Assembly (NCBI RefSeq): GCF_900624995.1
Contig: NZ_UYXQ01000002.1
Location: 1-64,000 of the forward strand
Reading direction: 5' to 3'
Source: Pseudomonas antarctica
GTDB taxonomy: Bacteria; Pseudomonadota; Gammaproteobacteria; Pseudomonadales; Pseudomonadaceae
DNA: 64,000 nucleotides
A model generated the notes under the pieces. That model saw only the letters and a list, made by a program, of their open reading frames with translations, was not told the origin of the DNA and searched no databases. The position numbers and the translations under genes are program-made. Position 1 is the stretch's first letter; every line of letters starts with the position of its first letter. This document shows positions 8,603 to 17,128 of the stretch, one piece after another.

Positions 8603-9518
8603 TGCTCATTTCCTCATACAGCCCCACGGCAATGATGCGCACATTGCCCGAGATCGCACTGCCGGTAAAACCGATTGCAGCGCCCATTGCATCCTGTATC
8701 TGGGTAACCGTTGCATGCTTGACTTGGGCGGGGGTGAAACGCTTCGTCGCCTCGCCGGACAGTTGCTTCAGCTTGAGCATTTTGGCGCTCACGCGCGGGT
8801 CCTGGATGCTGAGCAGCTCCTTCGTGAGCTTGGCGCGCTCTTGCCGGGTTAACCCTCGCAATACATCCCGCACGCTTTTGCCGGTGGTGGCCTGATTCAT
8901 CCGCACCAGCTTTACCGTGGTCAACGTCGATGCACCGATCCCGATCAACGACGCCGCATCCAGCGCGATCATCGTGTACTGATACCACTCCGAGCTGTCG
9001 AGCTTGTCATTTTTGGAGGGGTCACTGATCTCATTGCTGACGCGATAGCCACTGGCAAAACACTGGAGCGTGCTGGCCGTAGCAGCGGTATAACCGATGG
9101 CCGTAATCACGCTGCTGGCGCCCGCCGTGAACGGCACGGCGACCGTGCCGCTGAGCACCACGATCCAACCGATGATCGCGCCTGCGCAAGACAGTGAGGT
9201 GTTGATCGCCTCCCCCACCAGGCGCGATTCGCGAGGATTGTCTTGCACTTGCTGGGCAAATTGCGCCGGTGCGATGTACTTCTGCGCCTCACGCAAAATC
9301 AAACGCTTAGGAGCGATGCTACAGATGGGCTTGAATTCGCGCAGGGTCACGACATTGAAGTCGGCGTCGATATACACCACGCCTGCACCGACGATGTTGG
9401 GGTCGGCGTCGATGGCGGCAAATATCCGCGGCAGGTTAAGTTCGCTTTCAATGCGCTGGCGCGCCATGAATTGCGAGCGGTTAGAGTCCATGCCGATGTT
9501 GAGCAGGGGGTTGCTCAT
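8595..9518 (-). CDS. Cassette A large protein with central hydrophobic helices, unknown family
   Basis: A 307-residue protein starting MSNPLLNIGMDSNRSQF. I chose the ATG at 9518 because AAGGAAG lies upstream and the first residues are almost the same in all three copies; the frame runs open to 9617. Residues 1-100 are soluble-looking and highly conserved among copies (YIDADFNVVTLREFKPIC). Residues 108-150 form a glycine/alanine-rich helical hairpin, with another hydrophobic stretch at about 183-203. A basic amphipathic region at 215-265 follows, and the end is IIAVGLYEE. There is no signal peptide. I do not recognise a family; relatives I recall are only hypothetical proteins. Confidence 0.82.
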   Translation of the reverse strand: MSNPLLNIGMDSNRSQFMARQRIESELNLPRIFAAIDADPNIVGAGVVYIDADFNVVTLREFKPICSIAPKRLILREAQKYIAPAQFAQQVQDNPRESRLVGEAINTSLSCAGAIIGWIVVLSGTVAVPFTAGASSVITAIGYTAATASTLQCFASGYRVSNEISDPSKNDKLDSSEWYQYTMIALDAASLIGIGASTLTTVKLVRMNQATTGKSVRDVLRGLTRQERAKLTKELLSIQDPRVSAKMLKLKQLSGEATKRFTPAQVKHATVTQIQDAMGAAIGFTGSAISGNVRIIAVGLYEEMSNE

Positions 9519-9560
9519 AAGTGTTCTTCCTTGAAAGTGACGGTGGCCGGGCCGGCCCCA

Positions 9561-9640
9561 TCGCAGGCAAGCCAGCTCCCACAGTTGACCGGGTTTCAAC
9601 GTTGCAATGCGGTCCACTGTGAGAGCTGGCTTGCCTGCGC
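9561..9640. repeat. REPIN upstream of cassette A
   Basis: Two facing REP sequences: TCGCAGGCAAGCCAGCTCCCACAG at the left and its near-complement ending GCCTGCG at the right, with about 35 bases between. The same REPIN with small changes lies upstream of cassette B; the cassette C counterpart is collapsed. Confidence 0.85.
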
Positions 9641-9692
9641 TAGCAATCTAATGCGCGCCACCTTAACAAACAGCCTACCCACCCGCTAGAAA

Positions 9693-9723
9693 GCAAAACG
9701 CCAGCACAAGGCTGGCGTTTTGC
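9693..9723 (-). terminator. Copy of the ygiQ terminator upstream of cassette A
   Basis: GCAAAACGCCAGC and GCTGGCGTTTTGC form a 13-base perfect stem with a 5-base loop. The same hairpin follows the intact ygiQ gene at 13174 and lies at 11556, so it was duplicated along with the ygiQ tail. Confidence 0.85.
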
Positions 9724-9738
9724 ATGTTCAGGCGGCGA

Positions 9739-9938
9739 TCAACTCGGCACGACCGGCTTGCCGTCCTTGCCGTTGGCCGCCTGCTTGTTGCGCGCCATGG
9801 CCGCAGCCTTGGCTTGCTCGCGCTTGTCCCACGGGTTGCTGCCGTCGCTGCCACGCGGTGGTAGGCCGGTGTGCTGAGTGAGGATCTTGGTGGTGGTTTC
9901 CTTGGCGACCTCGTGGCTGCCGGCTGGCGTCGAGTTCT
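9739..9938 (-). pseudogene. Remnant of the 3' end of ygiQ (longer copy)
   Basis: On the minus strand these 200 bases encode about 66 residues matching the YgiQ C-terminus: [17 protein letters not shown], then [17 protein letters not shown], ending KPVVPS and a stop. The intact gene at 13220-13450 is nearly the same, but the remnant lacks two short internal stretches and differs mostly at third codon positions. It has no start and is fused at about 9938 to unrelated sequence downstream of cassette B. The third-position differences suggest it was once a working gene end. Confidence 0.85.
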
Positions 9939-10022
9939 AAACGGCGCCCTCGTCAGTGCACTGGTGCATGCGCTGCACCTATTTGTGGCGTGCGTGCGAG
10001 GCTGGGGGGTGAATCTACCCAA

Positions 10023-10466
10023 TCAGCGGGCTTTGTGCTTGGCGATCATGGCTTCGCGCAGGTGGCGGATTTCCAGTAGCTGACGGCGCATTTCCCGATG
10101 GCGTTTACTGTTCAGCAACAACAGTCCAAGCATTGGAAACAGCAACCCTATGACATAGGCGGCCATATGCGGCCGATAGCCATAAGTTGGTAATACGATC
10201 AAAAAGCACACCACGTAGAAGGCGACGATGGCCCAAACGCCCCAGGTTCTCCCCCTGATCATGACGAAGTGGCTGAATGCCAAGAGCAGCCCCAAGACAA
10301 CCGCCGCCACAAAGGAATAACGCGCTCGCTCTGGTTCACCGCGAAAAAAGGTACTCGATGCCAATGAAATAGCAGCGGATAGGGAAAAACAGGCAAGGAA
10401 AAATGCGCAAATAAACGCAGGGAAGTACTCAGCCAAAAAAGATTTTAACGAGACTTGGCGCACCAT
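10023..10466 (-). CDS. Cassette B small membrane protein (partner gene)
   Basis: A 147-residue protein (148 if the GTG at 10469 is used) with about four hydrophobic segments and the conserved tail LLLNSKRHREMRRQLLEIR. The ATG at 10466 overlaps the stop of the large gene by one base (TGATG); GAGGAG lies upstream and could serve either start. Its N-terminal two thirds share little beyond hydrophobic character with the cassette A and C partners, whereas the last ~35 residues are nearly shared. Family unknown. Confidence 0.8.
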   Translation of the reverse strand: MVRQVSLKSFLAEYFPAFICAFFLACFSLSAAISLASSTFFRGEPERARYSFVAAVVLGLLLAFSHFVMIRGRTWGVWAIVAFYVVCFLIVLPTYGYRPHMAAYVIGLLFPMLGLLLLNSKRHREMRRQLLEIRHLREAMIAKHKAR

Positions 10467-11383
10467 CACTCAAGCTCCTCGTATAACCCTACTGCAATAG
10501 TTCGAATGTTGCCGGACAAGGCACTCCCGGTGAAACCAATGGCGGCACCGAGGGAATCCCTGATCTGCGTAACGGTAGCATGATTGATCTCGGTCGCCGA
10601 ATAGCGCTTCACCAACTCACGGGAGCGCTGGCGCAACTTCAACAGCTTATTGCTCAGGCTTGGGTCTTTCAGGCTTAGCAACTCTTTGGTGAGCGCCTTA
10701 CGTTGCTGGCGAGTCAAGCCTTTAGACAACTCGTACCAGCTTCTACCCGTCGTTGCTTTTCGAGCCTGCAACAGTCGAACAGTCGTCAGGGTAGAGGCGC
10801 CTGCGCCCAACAGCGAAGCCGCGTCCAATACCGGCATTGCATAGCGATACCATTCCTCGTTGTCCATATCGTCGTTGGCGGTCGGGTCGTTGAGTTCGTT
10901 GAACGTTCTCATGCCTCCAACCACACACTGCGCGGTACTGGCCGCCGCAGCGGTGGCGCCGAGGCCCGCCACCACCAAGCTCGCGCCCCCCGTGAACGGT
11001 ACGGCGACAGTACCGCTGAACACCACAATCCAGCCCAGAATCGCACCGGCACAAGACAAGGTCGTATTGACGGCCTCCCCCACGAGTCGAGACTCACGCG
11101 GATTGTTGGTCACCTGATCGGCAAACTGTGCGGGGGCTATGTACTTCTGCGCTTCACGAAGAATGATGCGCTTGGGCTTGATGCTGCAGATGGGCTTGAA
11201 TTCGCGCAGGGTCACGACATTGAAGTCGGCGTCGATATACACGACACCTGCGCCGACGATGCCGGGGTCGGCATCGATGGCCGCAAACAGCCGTGGCAGG
11301 TTGATCTGGCTTTCAATGCGCTGGCGCGCCATGAATTGGGAGCGGTTGGAGTCCATGCCGATGCTGAGCAGGGGGTTGCTCAT
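10466..11383 (-). CDS. Cassette B large protein with central hydrophobic helices, unknown family
   Basis: A 305-residue paralogue of the genes at 8595 and 12129. Residues 1-105 are almost the same as in cassette C up to IKPKRII. The central hairpin (TTLSCAGAILGWIVVF and GATAAAASTAQC) keeps its hydrophobic pattern but not its sequence. The block LDAASL and the end IAVGLYEE are conserved. The ATG at 11383 is preceded by AAGGAAG. The gene is translationally coupled to the membrane-protein gene at 10466. No known motif identifies an enzyme. Confidence 0.82.
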   Translation of the reverse strand: MSNPLLSIGMDSNRSQFMARQRIESQINLPRLFAAIDADPGIVGAGVVYIDADFNVVTLREFKPICSIKPKRIILREAQKYIAPAQFADQVTNNPRESRLVGEAVNTTLSCAGAILGWIVVFSGTVAVPFTGGASLVVAGLGATAAAASTAQCVVGGMRTFNELNDPTANDDMDNEEWYRYAMPVLDAASLLGAGASTLTTVRLLQARKATTGRSWYELSKGLTRQQRKALTKELLSLKDPSLSNKLLKLRQRSRELVKRYSATEINHATVTQIRDSLGAAIGFTGSALSGNIRTIAVGLYEELE

Positions 11384-11425
11384 AAGTGTTCTTCCTTGAA
11401 AGTGACGGTGGCCGGGCCGGCCCGA

Positions 11426-11502
11426 TCGCAGGCAAGCCAGCCCACAGTTCACCGGGTTTCAACGTTGCAATGCGGTCCACTGTGAGAGCTGGCTTGCCTG
11501 CG
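11426..11502. repeat. REPIN upstream of cassette B
   Basis: The same element as at 9561, with a 3-base loss in the left arm (AGCCAGCCCACAG instead of AGCCAGCTCCCACAG). Its presence at the matching place in both copies shows that it was duplicated with the cassette. Confidence 0.85.
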
Positions 11503-11555
11503 CTAGCAATCTAATGCGCGCCACCTTAACAAACAGCCTACCCACCCGCTAGAAA

Positions 11556-11586
11556 GCAAAACGCCAGCACAAGGCTGGCGTTTTGC
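11556..11586 (-). terminator. Copy of the ygiQ terminator upstream of cassette B
   Basis: A 13-base stem GCAAAACGCCAGC/GCTGGCGTTTTGC identical to the one at 9693. It directly follows the short ygiQ tail remnant. Confidence 0.85.
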
Positions 11587-11601
11587 ATGTTCAGGCGGCG
11601 A

Positions 11602-11652
11602 TCAACGCGGCACGACCGGCTTGCCGCCCTTGCCCTTAGCCGCGTAGGCGCG
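11602..11652 (-). pseudogene. Short remnant of the 3' end of ygiQ
   Basis: On the minus strand this reads [16 protein letters not shown] and a stop, matching the YgiQ end [20 protein letters not shown] with a four-residue gap. Upstream the homology breaks off at about 11652, where the end sequence of cassette C begins. Confidence 0.8.
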
Positions 11653-11682
11653 CGTGCGAGGCTGGGTGGGGAATCTACCCAG

Positions 11683-12132
11683 TCAGCGGGCTTTGTGCTT
11701 GGCGATCATGGCTTCGCGCAGGTGGCGAACTTCGAGCAGCTTTTGGCGCATTTCGCGGTGGCGTTTGCTGTTGAGCAGGAGCAATCCCAATAACGGGAAG
11801 AGCACAGCTGAGCCATAGACCAACATATGAGGGGGGTATTGAATCATCGGCAGTACGAACAACAGGCAACATCCCAGGTAACCTGCCACCAGCCCTGTGG
11901 CCCATGAGCGTCCGCGCGCAATCATTACGTTGCCAAACACCAGCACCGCCACCAGCACCAGAATCGCCAGACCGGAGTAGTCGGCTTTGAGCGCCGGATC
12001 CACGCCACGCAAATACGTCACGCCCGCAAGCGATACAGCGGACGCCCCGGAAAAGATCGCCATGAAGATCGTGCCCATAAACACCGGAAAATAGCGGGCG
12101 AGGAAGCGGCTCATGTCGGGGAAGCCGTTCAT
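11683..12132 (-). CDS. Cassette C small membrane protein (partner gene)
   Basis: A 149-residue protein starting MNGFPDMSRFLARYFPVFMGTIF, with about four hydrophobic segments and the shared tail LLLNSKRHREMRQKLLEVR. Its ATG overlaps the stop of the large gene by four bases (ATGA). The N-terminal region resembles the cassette A partner (FPVFMG..IF) more than the cassette B partner. Probably inner membrane; family unknown. Confidence 0.8.
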   Translation of the reverse strand: MNGFPDMSRFLARYFPVFMGTIFMAIFSGASAVSLAGVTYLRGVDPALKADYSGLAILVLVAVLVFGNVMIARGRSWATGLVAGYLGCCLLFVLPMIQYPPHMLVYGSAVLFPLLGLLLLNSKRHREMRQKLLEVRHLREAMIAKHKAR

Positions 12133-13061
12133 TGCGTCAGGTCCTCATACAAGCCGATTGCAATAGTACTGGCGCTGCCCACACTGCCGCTTCGGTAGCT
12201 ACCCCAGATGCCCAATAGTCCGCCTAGCGCGTCTTTGAGTTGAGTCAACGTCGCATGCCGGATTTCGGTGGCACTGTAGCTCTTGGTCAGTTTTCCGGCA
12301 CGTTGCTGCAACTTGAGCAACTTGGGCGTGAGGCTCGGATCCCGCAGGCTCAGGAGTTCCTTGGTCAATTTTTTGCGTTCCTGCCGACTCAGGCCCTTGA
12401 GCAGTTCATACCAGCTTTTGCCCAGCGCAGCGGCTTTGTTGGCTTTCAAAAGTTTTACCGTGGTCAAGGCGCCGGTTCCAATCCCCACCAAAGACGCTGC
12501 ATCAAGGATGGGTGAGACAGCGCCATACCATTCGGCGTCATCCATGCGGTCATTTGCATCAGGGTCAAGGATCTCGTTGTAGGTACGTGCCACGCCAAAG
12601 CCGCACTGCGCGCTACTGGCTAATGCCGCCGTCACGCCAATGCCCACCACAAACGCACTTGCACCCGCCGTAAAGGGCACGGCCACGCTGCCACTGAACA
12701 CAACAATCCAACCAATAATAGCGGCGGTACAAGACAACCCCATATCAAACGCCTCTTTCCTGAGGCGACCTTCCCGAGGGTCGGTCTTCACTTGTTCCAC
12801 AAACTGTGCAGGCGAAATGTACTTCTGCGCCTCACGCACAATGATGCGCTTGGGCTTGATGCTGCAGATGGGCTTGAATTCACGCAGGGTCACGACATTG
12901 AAGTCGGCGTCGATATACACGACACCTGCGCCGACGATGCCGGGGTCAGCGTCGATGGCCGAAAACAGCCGTGACAGGTTGATCTGGCTTTCAATGCGCT
13001 GGCGCGCCATGAATTGGGAGCGGTTGGAGTCCATGCCGATGCTGAGCAGGGGGTTGCTCAT
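12129..13061 (-). CDS. Cassette C large protein with central hydrophobic helices, unknown family
   Basis: A 310-residue paralogue. The first ~80 residues match cassette B nearly perfectly, then divergence sets in from about residue 84 (FVEQVKTDPREGRLRK). The central hairpin reads TAAIIGWIVVFSGSVAVPF. The C-terminal end (GGLLGIWGSYRSGSVG, then STIAIGLYEDL) differs most from the other two copies, which share GAAIGFTGSA. The start at 13061 has AAGGAAG upstream. The sharp switch from near identity to divergence suggests recombination or gene conversion at the 5' ends. Confidence 0.82.
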   Translation of the reverse strand: MSNPLLSIGMDSNRSQFMARQRIESQINLSRLFSAIDADPGIVGAGVVYIDADFNVVTLREFKPICSIKPKRIIVREAQKYISPAQFVEQVKTDPREGRLRKEAFDMGLSCTAAIIGWIVVFSGSVAVPFTAGASAFVVGIGVTAALASSAQCGFGVARTYNEILDPDANDRMDDAEWYGAVSPILDAASLVGIGTGALTTVKLLKANKAAALGKSWYELLKGLSRQERKKLTKELLSLRDPSLTPKLLKLQQRAGKLTKSYSATEIRHATLTQLKDALGGLLGIWGSYRSGSVGSASTIAIGLYEDLTQ

Positions 13062-13103
13062 AAGTGTTCTTCCTTGAAAGTGACGGTGGCCGGGCCGGCC
13101 CCA

Positions 13104-13121
13104 TCGCAGGCAAGCCTGCGA
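13104..13121. repeat. Collapsed REP palindrome upstream of cassette C
   Basis: TCGCAGG and CCTGCGA around CAAG form a perfect 18-base palindrome exactly where cassettes A and B have a full REPIN. It looks like a REPIN that lost its middle, or the site before the REPIN arrived. Confidence 0.7.
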
Positions 13122-13173
13122 TAGCAATCTAATGGGCGCCACCTTAACAAACAGCCTACCCTCCCGCTAGAAA

Positions 13174-13204
13174 GCAAAACGCCAGCACGAGGCTGGCGTT
13201 TTGC
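13174..13204 (-). terminator. ygiQ terminator
   Basis: The stem GCAAAACGCCAGC/GCTGGCGTTTTGC with loop ACGAG lies 16 bases past the ygiQ stop. It is the parent or sister of the copies at 11556 and 9693. Confidence 0.85.
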
Positions 13205-13219
13205 ATGTTCAGGCGGCGA

Positions 13220-15523
13220 TTAACGCGGCACAACCGGCTTGCGCGCAGGCTTGCCGCCTTTGCCCTTGGCTGCGTCGGCGCGCTCCTTGGCCGCCTGCTT
13301 GTTGCGCGCCATGGCCGCAGCCTTGGCTTGTTCGCGCTTGTCCCACGGGTTGCTGCCATCACTGCCACGCGGCGGCAAACCGGTGTGCTGGGTGAGGATC
13401 TTGGTGGTGGTTTCCTTGGCAACCTTATGGCTACCGGCCGGCGTCGAGTTCTTGCGACGGGCACTCTGGTAGCTGTCGGTGGCCGGCTGGTGCAGCGGGA
13501 TCAACTGGTCTTTGCCCGGCCCGATCAGGTCGGCGCGGCCCATGCGGGTCAATGCCTCACGCAGCATCGGCCAGCCTTTCGGGTCGTGGTAGCGCAGGAA
13601 GGCCTTGTGCAAACGGCGCTGCTCTTCGCTCTTGACGATGGTCACCGCGTCGCTCTTGTAGGTGACCTTGCGCAGCGGGTTCTTGCCCGAGTGGTACATC
13701 GCGGTGGCGGTGGCCATCGGCGACGGGTAAAACGCCTGCACTTGGTCGGCACGGAAGCCGTTGCCCTTGAGCCATAGGGCCAAGTTCATCATGTCTTCAT
13801 CGGTGGTGCCCGGGTGGGCGGCGATGAAGTAAGGAATCAGGTACTGCTCTTTGCCCGCTTCCTTGGTGTACTTCTCGAACATGCGCTTGAACTTGTCATA
13901 GCTGCCGATGCCCGGCTTCATCATCTGGTTGAGCGGACCTTCCTCGGTGTGTTCCGGGGCGATCTTGAGGTAACCACCAACGTGGTGGGTGACCAGCTCT
14001 TTGACGTATTCCGGCGACTCGACCGCGAGGTCGTAGCGCAGGCCGGAGGCAATCAGAATCTTCTTCACACCCGGCAACGCACGGGCGCTGCGGTACAGCT
14101 GGATCAACGACGAGTGGTCAGTGTTCAGGTTCGGGCAGATGCCTGGGAATACGCAGGACGGCTTGCGGCATGCGGATTCAATTTCCGGGCTCTTGCAGGC
14201 GATGCGGTACATGTTCGCGGTCGGGCCGCCGAGGTCGGAGATCACGCCGGTAAAGCCCGGCACTTTGTCGCGGATCTCTTCGATTTCGCGAATGATCGAC
14301 TCTTCGGAACGGTTCTGGATGATCCGGCCTTCGTGCTCGGTGATCGAGCAGAAGGTACAGCCGCCGAAGCAGCCACGCATGATGTTCACCGAGAAGCGAA
14401 TCATGTCGTAGGCCGGGATCTTTTCCTTGCCGTAAACCGGGTGAGGAACACGTGCGTAAGGCATGCCGAACACGTAGTCCATTTCTTCGGTGGTCATCGG
14501 AATGGGCGGCGGGTTGAACCACACGTCCACTTCACCGTGCTTTTGCACCAGGGCGCGGGCGTTGCCTGGGTTGGTTTCCAGGTGCAACACACGGTTGGCG
14601 TGAGCGTAAAGCACCGCGTCGCCACGGACTTTTTCCACCGATGGCAGACGAATCACGGTCTTGTCACGGGTCATGCGCGGGCTGGCCAGGATCTGTACGA
14701 CCTTGGCTTCCTCAGGGTCATCCACCGGGCCTTTCTCTTGCTCGATGGCGCAGGCCTGGGTGTCCTGGGTGTTCACGTACGGGTTGATGATCTTGTCGAC
14801 CTTGCCCGGGCGGTCGATGCGCGTGGAGTCCACTTCGTACCAGCCCGCCGGGGTGTCACGGCGAATGAACGCGGTGCCGCGCACATCGGTGATGTCTTCG
14901 ATCTTGTGGCCCCACGACAGGCGCTGGGCGACTTCGACGATAGCCCGCTCGGCGTTGCCGTACAGCAGGATATCGGCGGTGGCGTCGATCAGGATCGAGT
15001 TGCGCACGCGGTCCTGCCAGTAGTCGTAGTGCGCGATGCGGCGCAGGGAGGCTTCGATGCCACCGAGTACGATCGGCACGTTTTTGTAGGCTTCCTTGCA
15101 ACGCTGGCTGTACACCAGGCTCGCGCGGTCCGGCCGTTTGCCGGCCATACCACCTGGGGTGTAGGCGTCGTCGGAACGGATTTTCTTGTCGGCGGTGTAG
15201 CGGTTGATCATCGAGTCCATGTTGCCGGCCGCGACGCCAAAGAACAGGTTAGGCTCGCCGAGCTTCATGAAGTCGTCTTTGGACTGCCAGTTCGGCTGCG
15301 CAATGATCCCGACGCGAAAGCCCTGGGACTCCAGCAGCCGGCCGATGATTGCCATGCCGAAAGACGGGTGATCCACGTACGCATCACCGGTGACGATGAT
15401 GATGTCGCAGGAATCCCAGCCAAGCTGATCCATCTCCTCCCTGCTCATCGGCAGGAATGGCGCAGGACCGAAACATTCGGCCCAGTACTTGGGATAGTCA
15501 AATAACGGCTTGGCTGTTTGCAT
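13220..15523 (-). CDS. ygiQ: YgiQ family radical SAM protein
   Basis: A 767-residue protein with the UPF0313/YgiQ N-terminal domain ([20 protein letters not shown], shared with the E. coli protein as I recall it). The radical SAM cluster motif CFGGCTFC holds Cys385, Cys389 and Cys392. The Lys/Arg-rich tail from about residue 690 is likely disordered. I start it at the ATG at 15523, where homology begins, although the frame is open to 15733. The reaction is unknown. Its 3' end and terminator are partly repeated downstream among the cassettes, so the gene end seems to have been a hotspot for insertion or duplication. Confidence 0.93.
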   Translation of the reverse strand: MQTAKPLFDYPKYWAECFGPAPFLPMSREEMDQLGWDSCDIIIVTGDAYVDHPSFGMAIIGRLLESQGFRVGIIAQPNWQSKDDFMKLGEPNLFFGVAAGNMDSMINRYTADKKIRSDDAYTPGGMAGKRPDRASLVYSQRCKEAYKNVPIVLGGIEASLRRIAHYDYWQDRVRNSILIDATADILLYGNAERAIVEVAQRLSWGHKIEDITDVRGTAFIRRDTPAGWYEVDSTRIDRPGKVDKIINPYVNTQDTQACAIEQEKGPVDDPEEAKVVQILASPRMTRDKTVIRLPSVEKVRGDAVLYAHANRVLHLETNPGNARALVQKHGEVDVWFNPPPIPMTTEEMDYVFGMPYARVPHPVYGKEKIPAYDMIRFSVNIMRGCFGGCTFCSITEHEGRIIQNRSEESIIREIEEIRDKVPGFTGVISDLGGPTANMYRIACKSPEIESACRKPSCVFPGICPNLNTDHSSLIQLYRSARALPGVKKILIASGLRYDLAVESPEYVKELVTHHVGGYLKIAPEHTEEGPLNQMMKPGIGSYDKFKRMFEKYTKEAGKEQYLIPYFIAAHPGTTDEDMMNLALWLKGNGFRADQVQAFYPSPMATATAMYHSGKNPLRKVTYKSDAVTIVKSEEQRRLHKAFLRYHDPKGWPMLREALTRMGRADLIGPGKDQLIPLHQPATDSYQSARRKNSTPAGSHKVAKETTTKILTQHTGLPPRGSDGSNPWDKREQAKAAAMARNKQAAKERADAAKGKGGKPARKPVVPR

Positions 15524-15623
15524 GACGGTGACCGGTGTTGAGATGAAAAATCGCGGGCGCGGAATATAGCACAAATTTTGACCAATTCCGACCTTTGCAG
15601 TAGGAATTGGCAAGACGATTTTT

Positions 15624-17018
15624 TTACTCGTCGTCGAAGTTATAACTGCCCGGCGCCAGGTTTTCGAAACGGGTGTATTTGCCGATAAAGGCCAGGCGCG
15701 TGGTGCCGATCGGGCCGTTACGCTGTTTACCAATGATGATTTCAGCGATGCCTTTATGTTCGGTTTCCGGGTGATATACCTCGTCCCGGTACACGAACAT
15801 GATCACGTCAGCATCCTGCTCGATCGCTCCGGATTCCCGCAAGTCGGAGTTGATCGGGCGTTTGTTCGGCCTTTGCTCCAGAGATCGGTTGAGCTGCGAC
15901 AGGGCAACCACCGGGCAGTTGAATTCCTTGGCCAGGGCTTTCAACGAGCGAGAAATCTCAGAAATCTCGTTGGTCCGGCTGTCACCACTGGAACCCGGGA
16001 TCTGCATCAGTTGCAGGTAGTCGATCATGATCAGGGCGATATCGCCATGCTCACGCACCAAGCGTCGAGTACGCGCGCGCATTTCCGAGGGGCTGATACC
16101 CGCGGTGTCATCGATGAATAGCTTGCGGTCATTGAGCAGGTTGACCGCCGACGTCAAGCGCGGCCAGTCGTCGTCTTCCAGGCGACCGGCACGTACTTTG
16201 GTTTGGTCGATACGACCCAGGGACGAAAGCATACGCATGATCAACGATTCGCCTGGCATCTCCAGCGAGTAGACCAGTACGGCCTTATCGCTGCGCAACA
16301 CGGCGTTCTCCACCAGGTTCATCGCAAACGTGGTTTTACCCATGGACGGACGGCCGGCGACGATGATCAGGTCAGACGGCTGCAGGCCGCTGGTCATGCC
16401 ATCGAGGTCGGTGTAGCCAGTGGACAGGCCGGTGATGGCGTTGTCGGTGTTGAACAAGGTATCGATCCGGTCGATGGCCTTGGTCAACAGGTCGTTGACA
16501 CTCACTGGGCCGCCGGTTTTCGGGCGGGCCTCGGCGATCTGAAAGATCTGCCGTTCGGCCTCGTCGAGAATCTCTTCAGCGGTGCGGCCCTCGGGGTTGA
16601 AGGCGCTGTCGGCAATCTCGGTGGCGATGCCGATCAACTGGCGCAACGTGGCCCGCGCACGCACGATCTGCGCATAGGCTTTGATGTTGGCGACTGATGG
16701 GGTGTTTTTCGCCAGCTCACCCAGGTAGCCCAGGCCGCCCACTTGAGACGTCTGGCCCTCCTTGTCCAATTGCTCGGCCAGGGTCACCACGTCGATCGGT
16801 GAGTTCTGGTCGGCCAGCTTGGCAATGGCACGGAAGATCAGGCGGTGGTCATGGCGATAGAAATCACCGTCCGAGACTTGATCCAGCACGCGTTCCCAGG
16901 CGTTGTTGTCCAGCATCAAGCCACCGAGCACAGCCTGTTCGGCCTCGATGGAATGCGGCGGCACCTTCAGGGCAGCGGTTTGCAGATCGTATTGCTCAGG
17001 AGCTGAAATATCGTTCAT
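15624..17018 (-). CDS. dnaB: Replicative DNA helicase DnaB
   Basis: The hexameric 5'-3' helicase of the replication fork. It has 464 residues. The N-terminal helical domain ([15 protein letters not shown]) binds primase, and the C-terminal RecA-like domain has Walker [10 protein letters not shown] at about 222-230. DnaB motifs include [10 protein letters not shown] and [12 protein letters not shown]. No intein is present. The ATG at 17018 is preferred over the GTG at 17024, though neither has a strong ribosome binding site. It follows rplI in the common Pseudomonas order rpsF-rpsR-membrane protein-rplI-dnaB, with a terminator in between. Confidence 0.96.
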   Translation of the reverse strand: MNDISAPEQYDLQTAALKVPPHSIEAEQAVLGGLMLDNNAWERVLDQVSDGDFYRHDHRLIFRAIAKLADQNSPIDVVTLAEQLDKEGQTSQVGGLGYLGELAKNTPSVANIKAYAQIVRARATLRQLIGIATEIADSAFNPEGRTAEEILDEAERQIFQIAEARPKTGGPVSVNDLLTKAIDRIDTLFNTDNAITGLSTGYTDLDGMTSGLQPSDLIIVAGRPSMGKTTFAMNLVENAVLRSDKAVLVYSLEMPGESLIMRMLSSLGRIDQTKVRAGRLEDDDWPRLTSAVNLLNDRKLFIDDTAGISPSEMRARTRRLVREHGDIALIMIDYLQLMQIPGSSGDSRTNEISEISRSLKALAKEFNCPVVALSQLNRSLEQRPNKRPINSDLRESGAIEQDADVIMFVYRDEVYHPETEHKGIAEIIIGKQRNGPIGTTRLAFIGKYTRFENLAPGSYNFDDE

Positions 17019-17040
17019 GGCCACTTGGAATTAGGGGTTT

Positions 17041-17081
17041 GTAGAAAAACAAAAGGCACGACCTGTAAACAGGATCGTGCC
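17041..17081 (-). terminator. Terminator after rplI
   Basis: GGCACGATCCTG and its near-complement CAGGTCGTGCC form a stem followed on the minus strand by TTTTGTTTTT. It separates rplI from dnaB, although some read-through to dnaB is possible. Confidence 0.8.
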
Positions 17082-17128
17082 CGATGTTAACTGGCTGACA
17101 CGCTAGGTGCCAATCAGTTAGGTACTGC

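Larger units (their letters stand above)
8121..9728 (-). repeat. Cassette A of a threefold tandem two-gene repeat
   Basis: From right to left this unit holds a shared leader, a ~307-codon gene, an overlapping membrane-protein gene, then a shared end sequence (GCGTGCGAGGCTGGG, followed by GAATCTACCCA). The same end sequence closes cassettes B (about 9991) and C (about 11650). Left of it, 8060-8120 also resembles 9937-9990, so the original junction probably lies near here. Confidence 0.8.
9940..11601 (-). repeat. Cassette B of the tandem repeat
   Basis: This unit has the same order as cassette A: ygiQ terminator copy (11556), REPIN (11426), a 305-codon gene and an overlapping 147-codon membrane-protein gene. 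It ends near 9991 with the shared GCGTGCGAGGCTGGG sequence, fused at 9938 to the longer ygiQ tail remnant. Confidence 0.8.
11656..13219 (-). repeat. Cassette C of the tandem repeat, next to intact ygiQ
   Basis: This unit has the same order as cassettes A and B but directly follows the intact ygiQ and its terminator. The REPIN site is reduced to an 18-base palindrome at 13104-13121. The end sequence GCGTGCGAGGCTGGG at about 11650 abuts the short ygiQ remnant. Confidence 0.8.

Noticed and set aside
9675..10022. A 115-codon minus-strand frame over the ygiQ remnant
   Set aside because: It is in a different frame from the ygiQ tail; the frame matching YgiQ ends at 9739, so this one is accidental.
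8153..13061. A NAD synthetase label for the large cassette proteins, which I vaguely recall for similar sequences
   Set aside because: No NAD synthetase motif (such as the SGGxDS P-loop) is present, and the central part is hydrophobic; such a label would be misannotation.
13814..15505. A 563-codon open frame on the plus strand
   Set aside because: It lies wholly antisense to ygiQ, with no ribosome binding site or recognisable family; long antisense frames are expected in GC-rich DNA.
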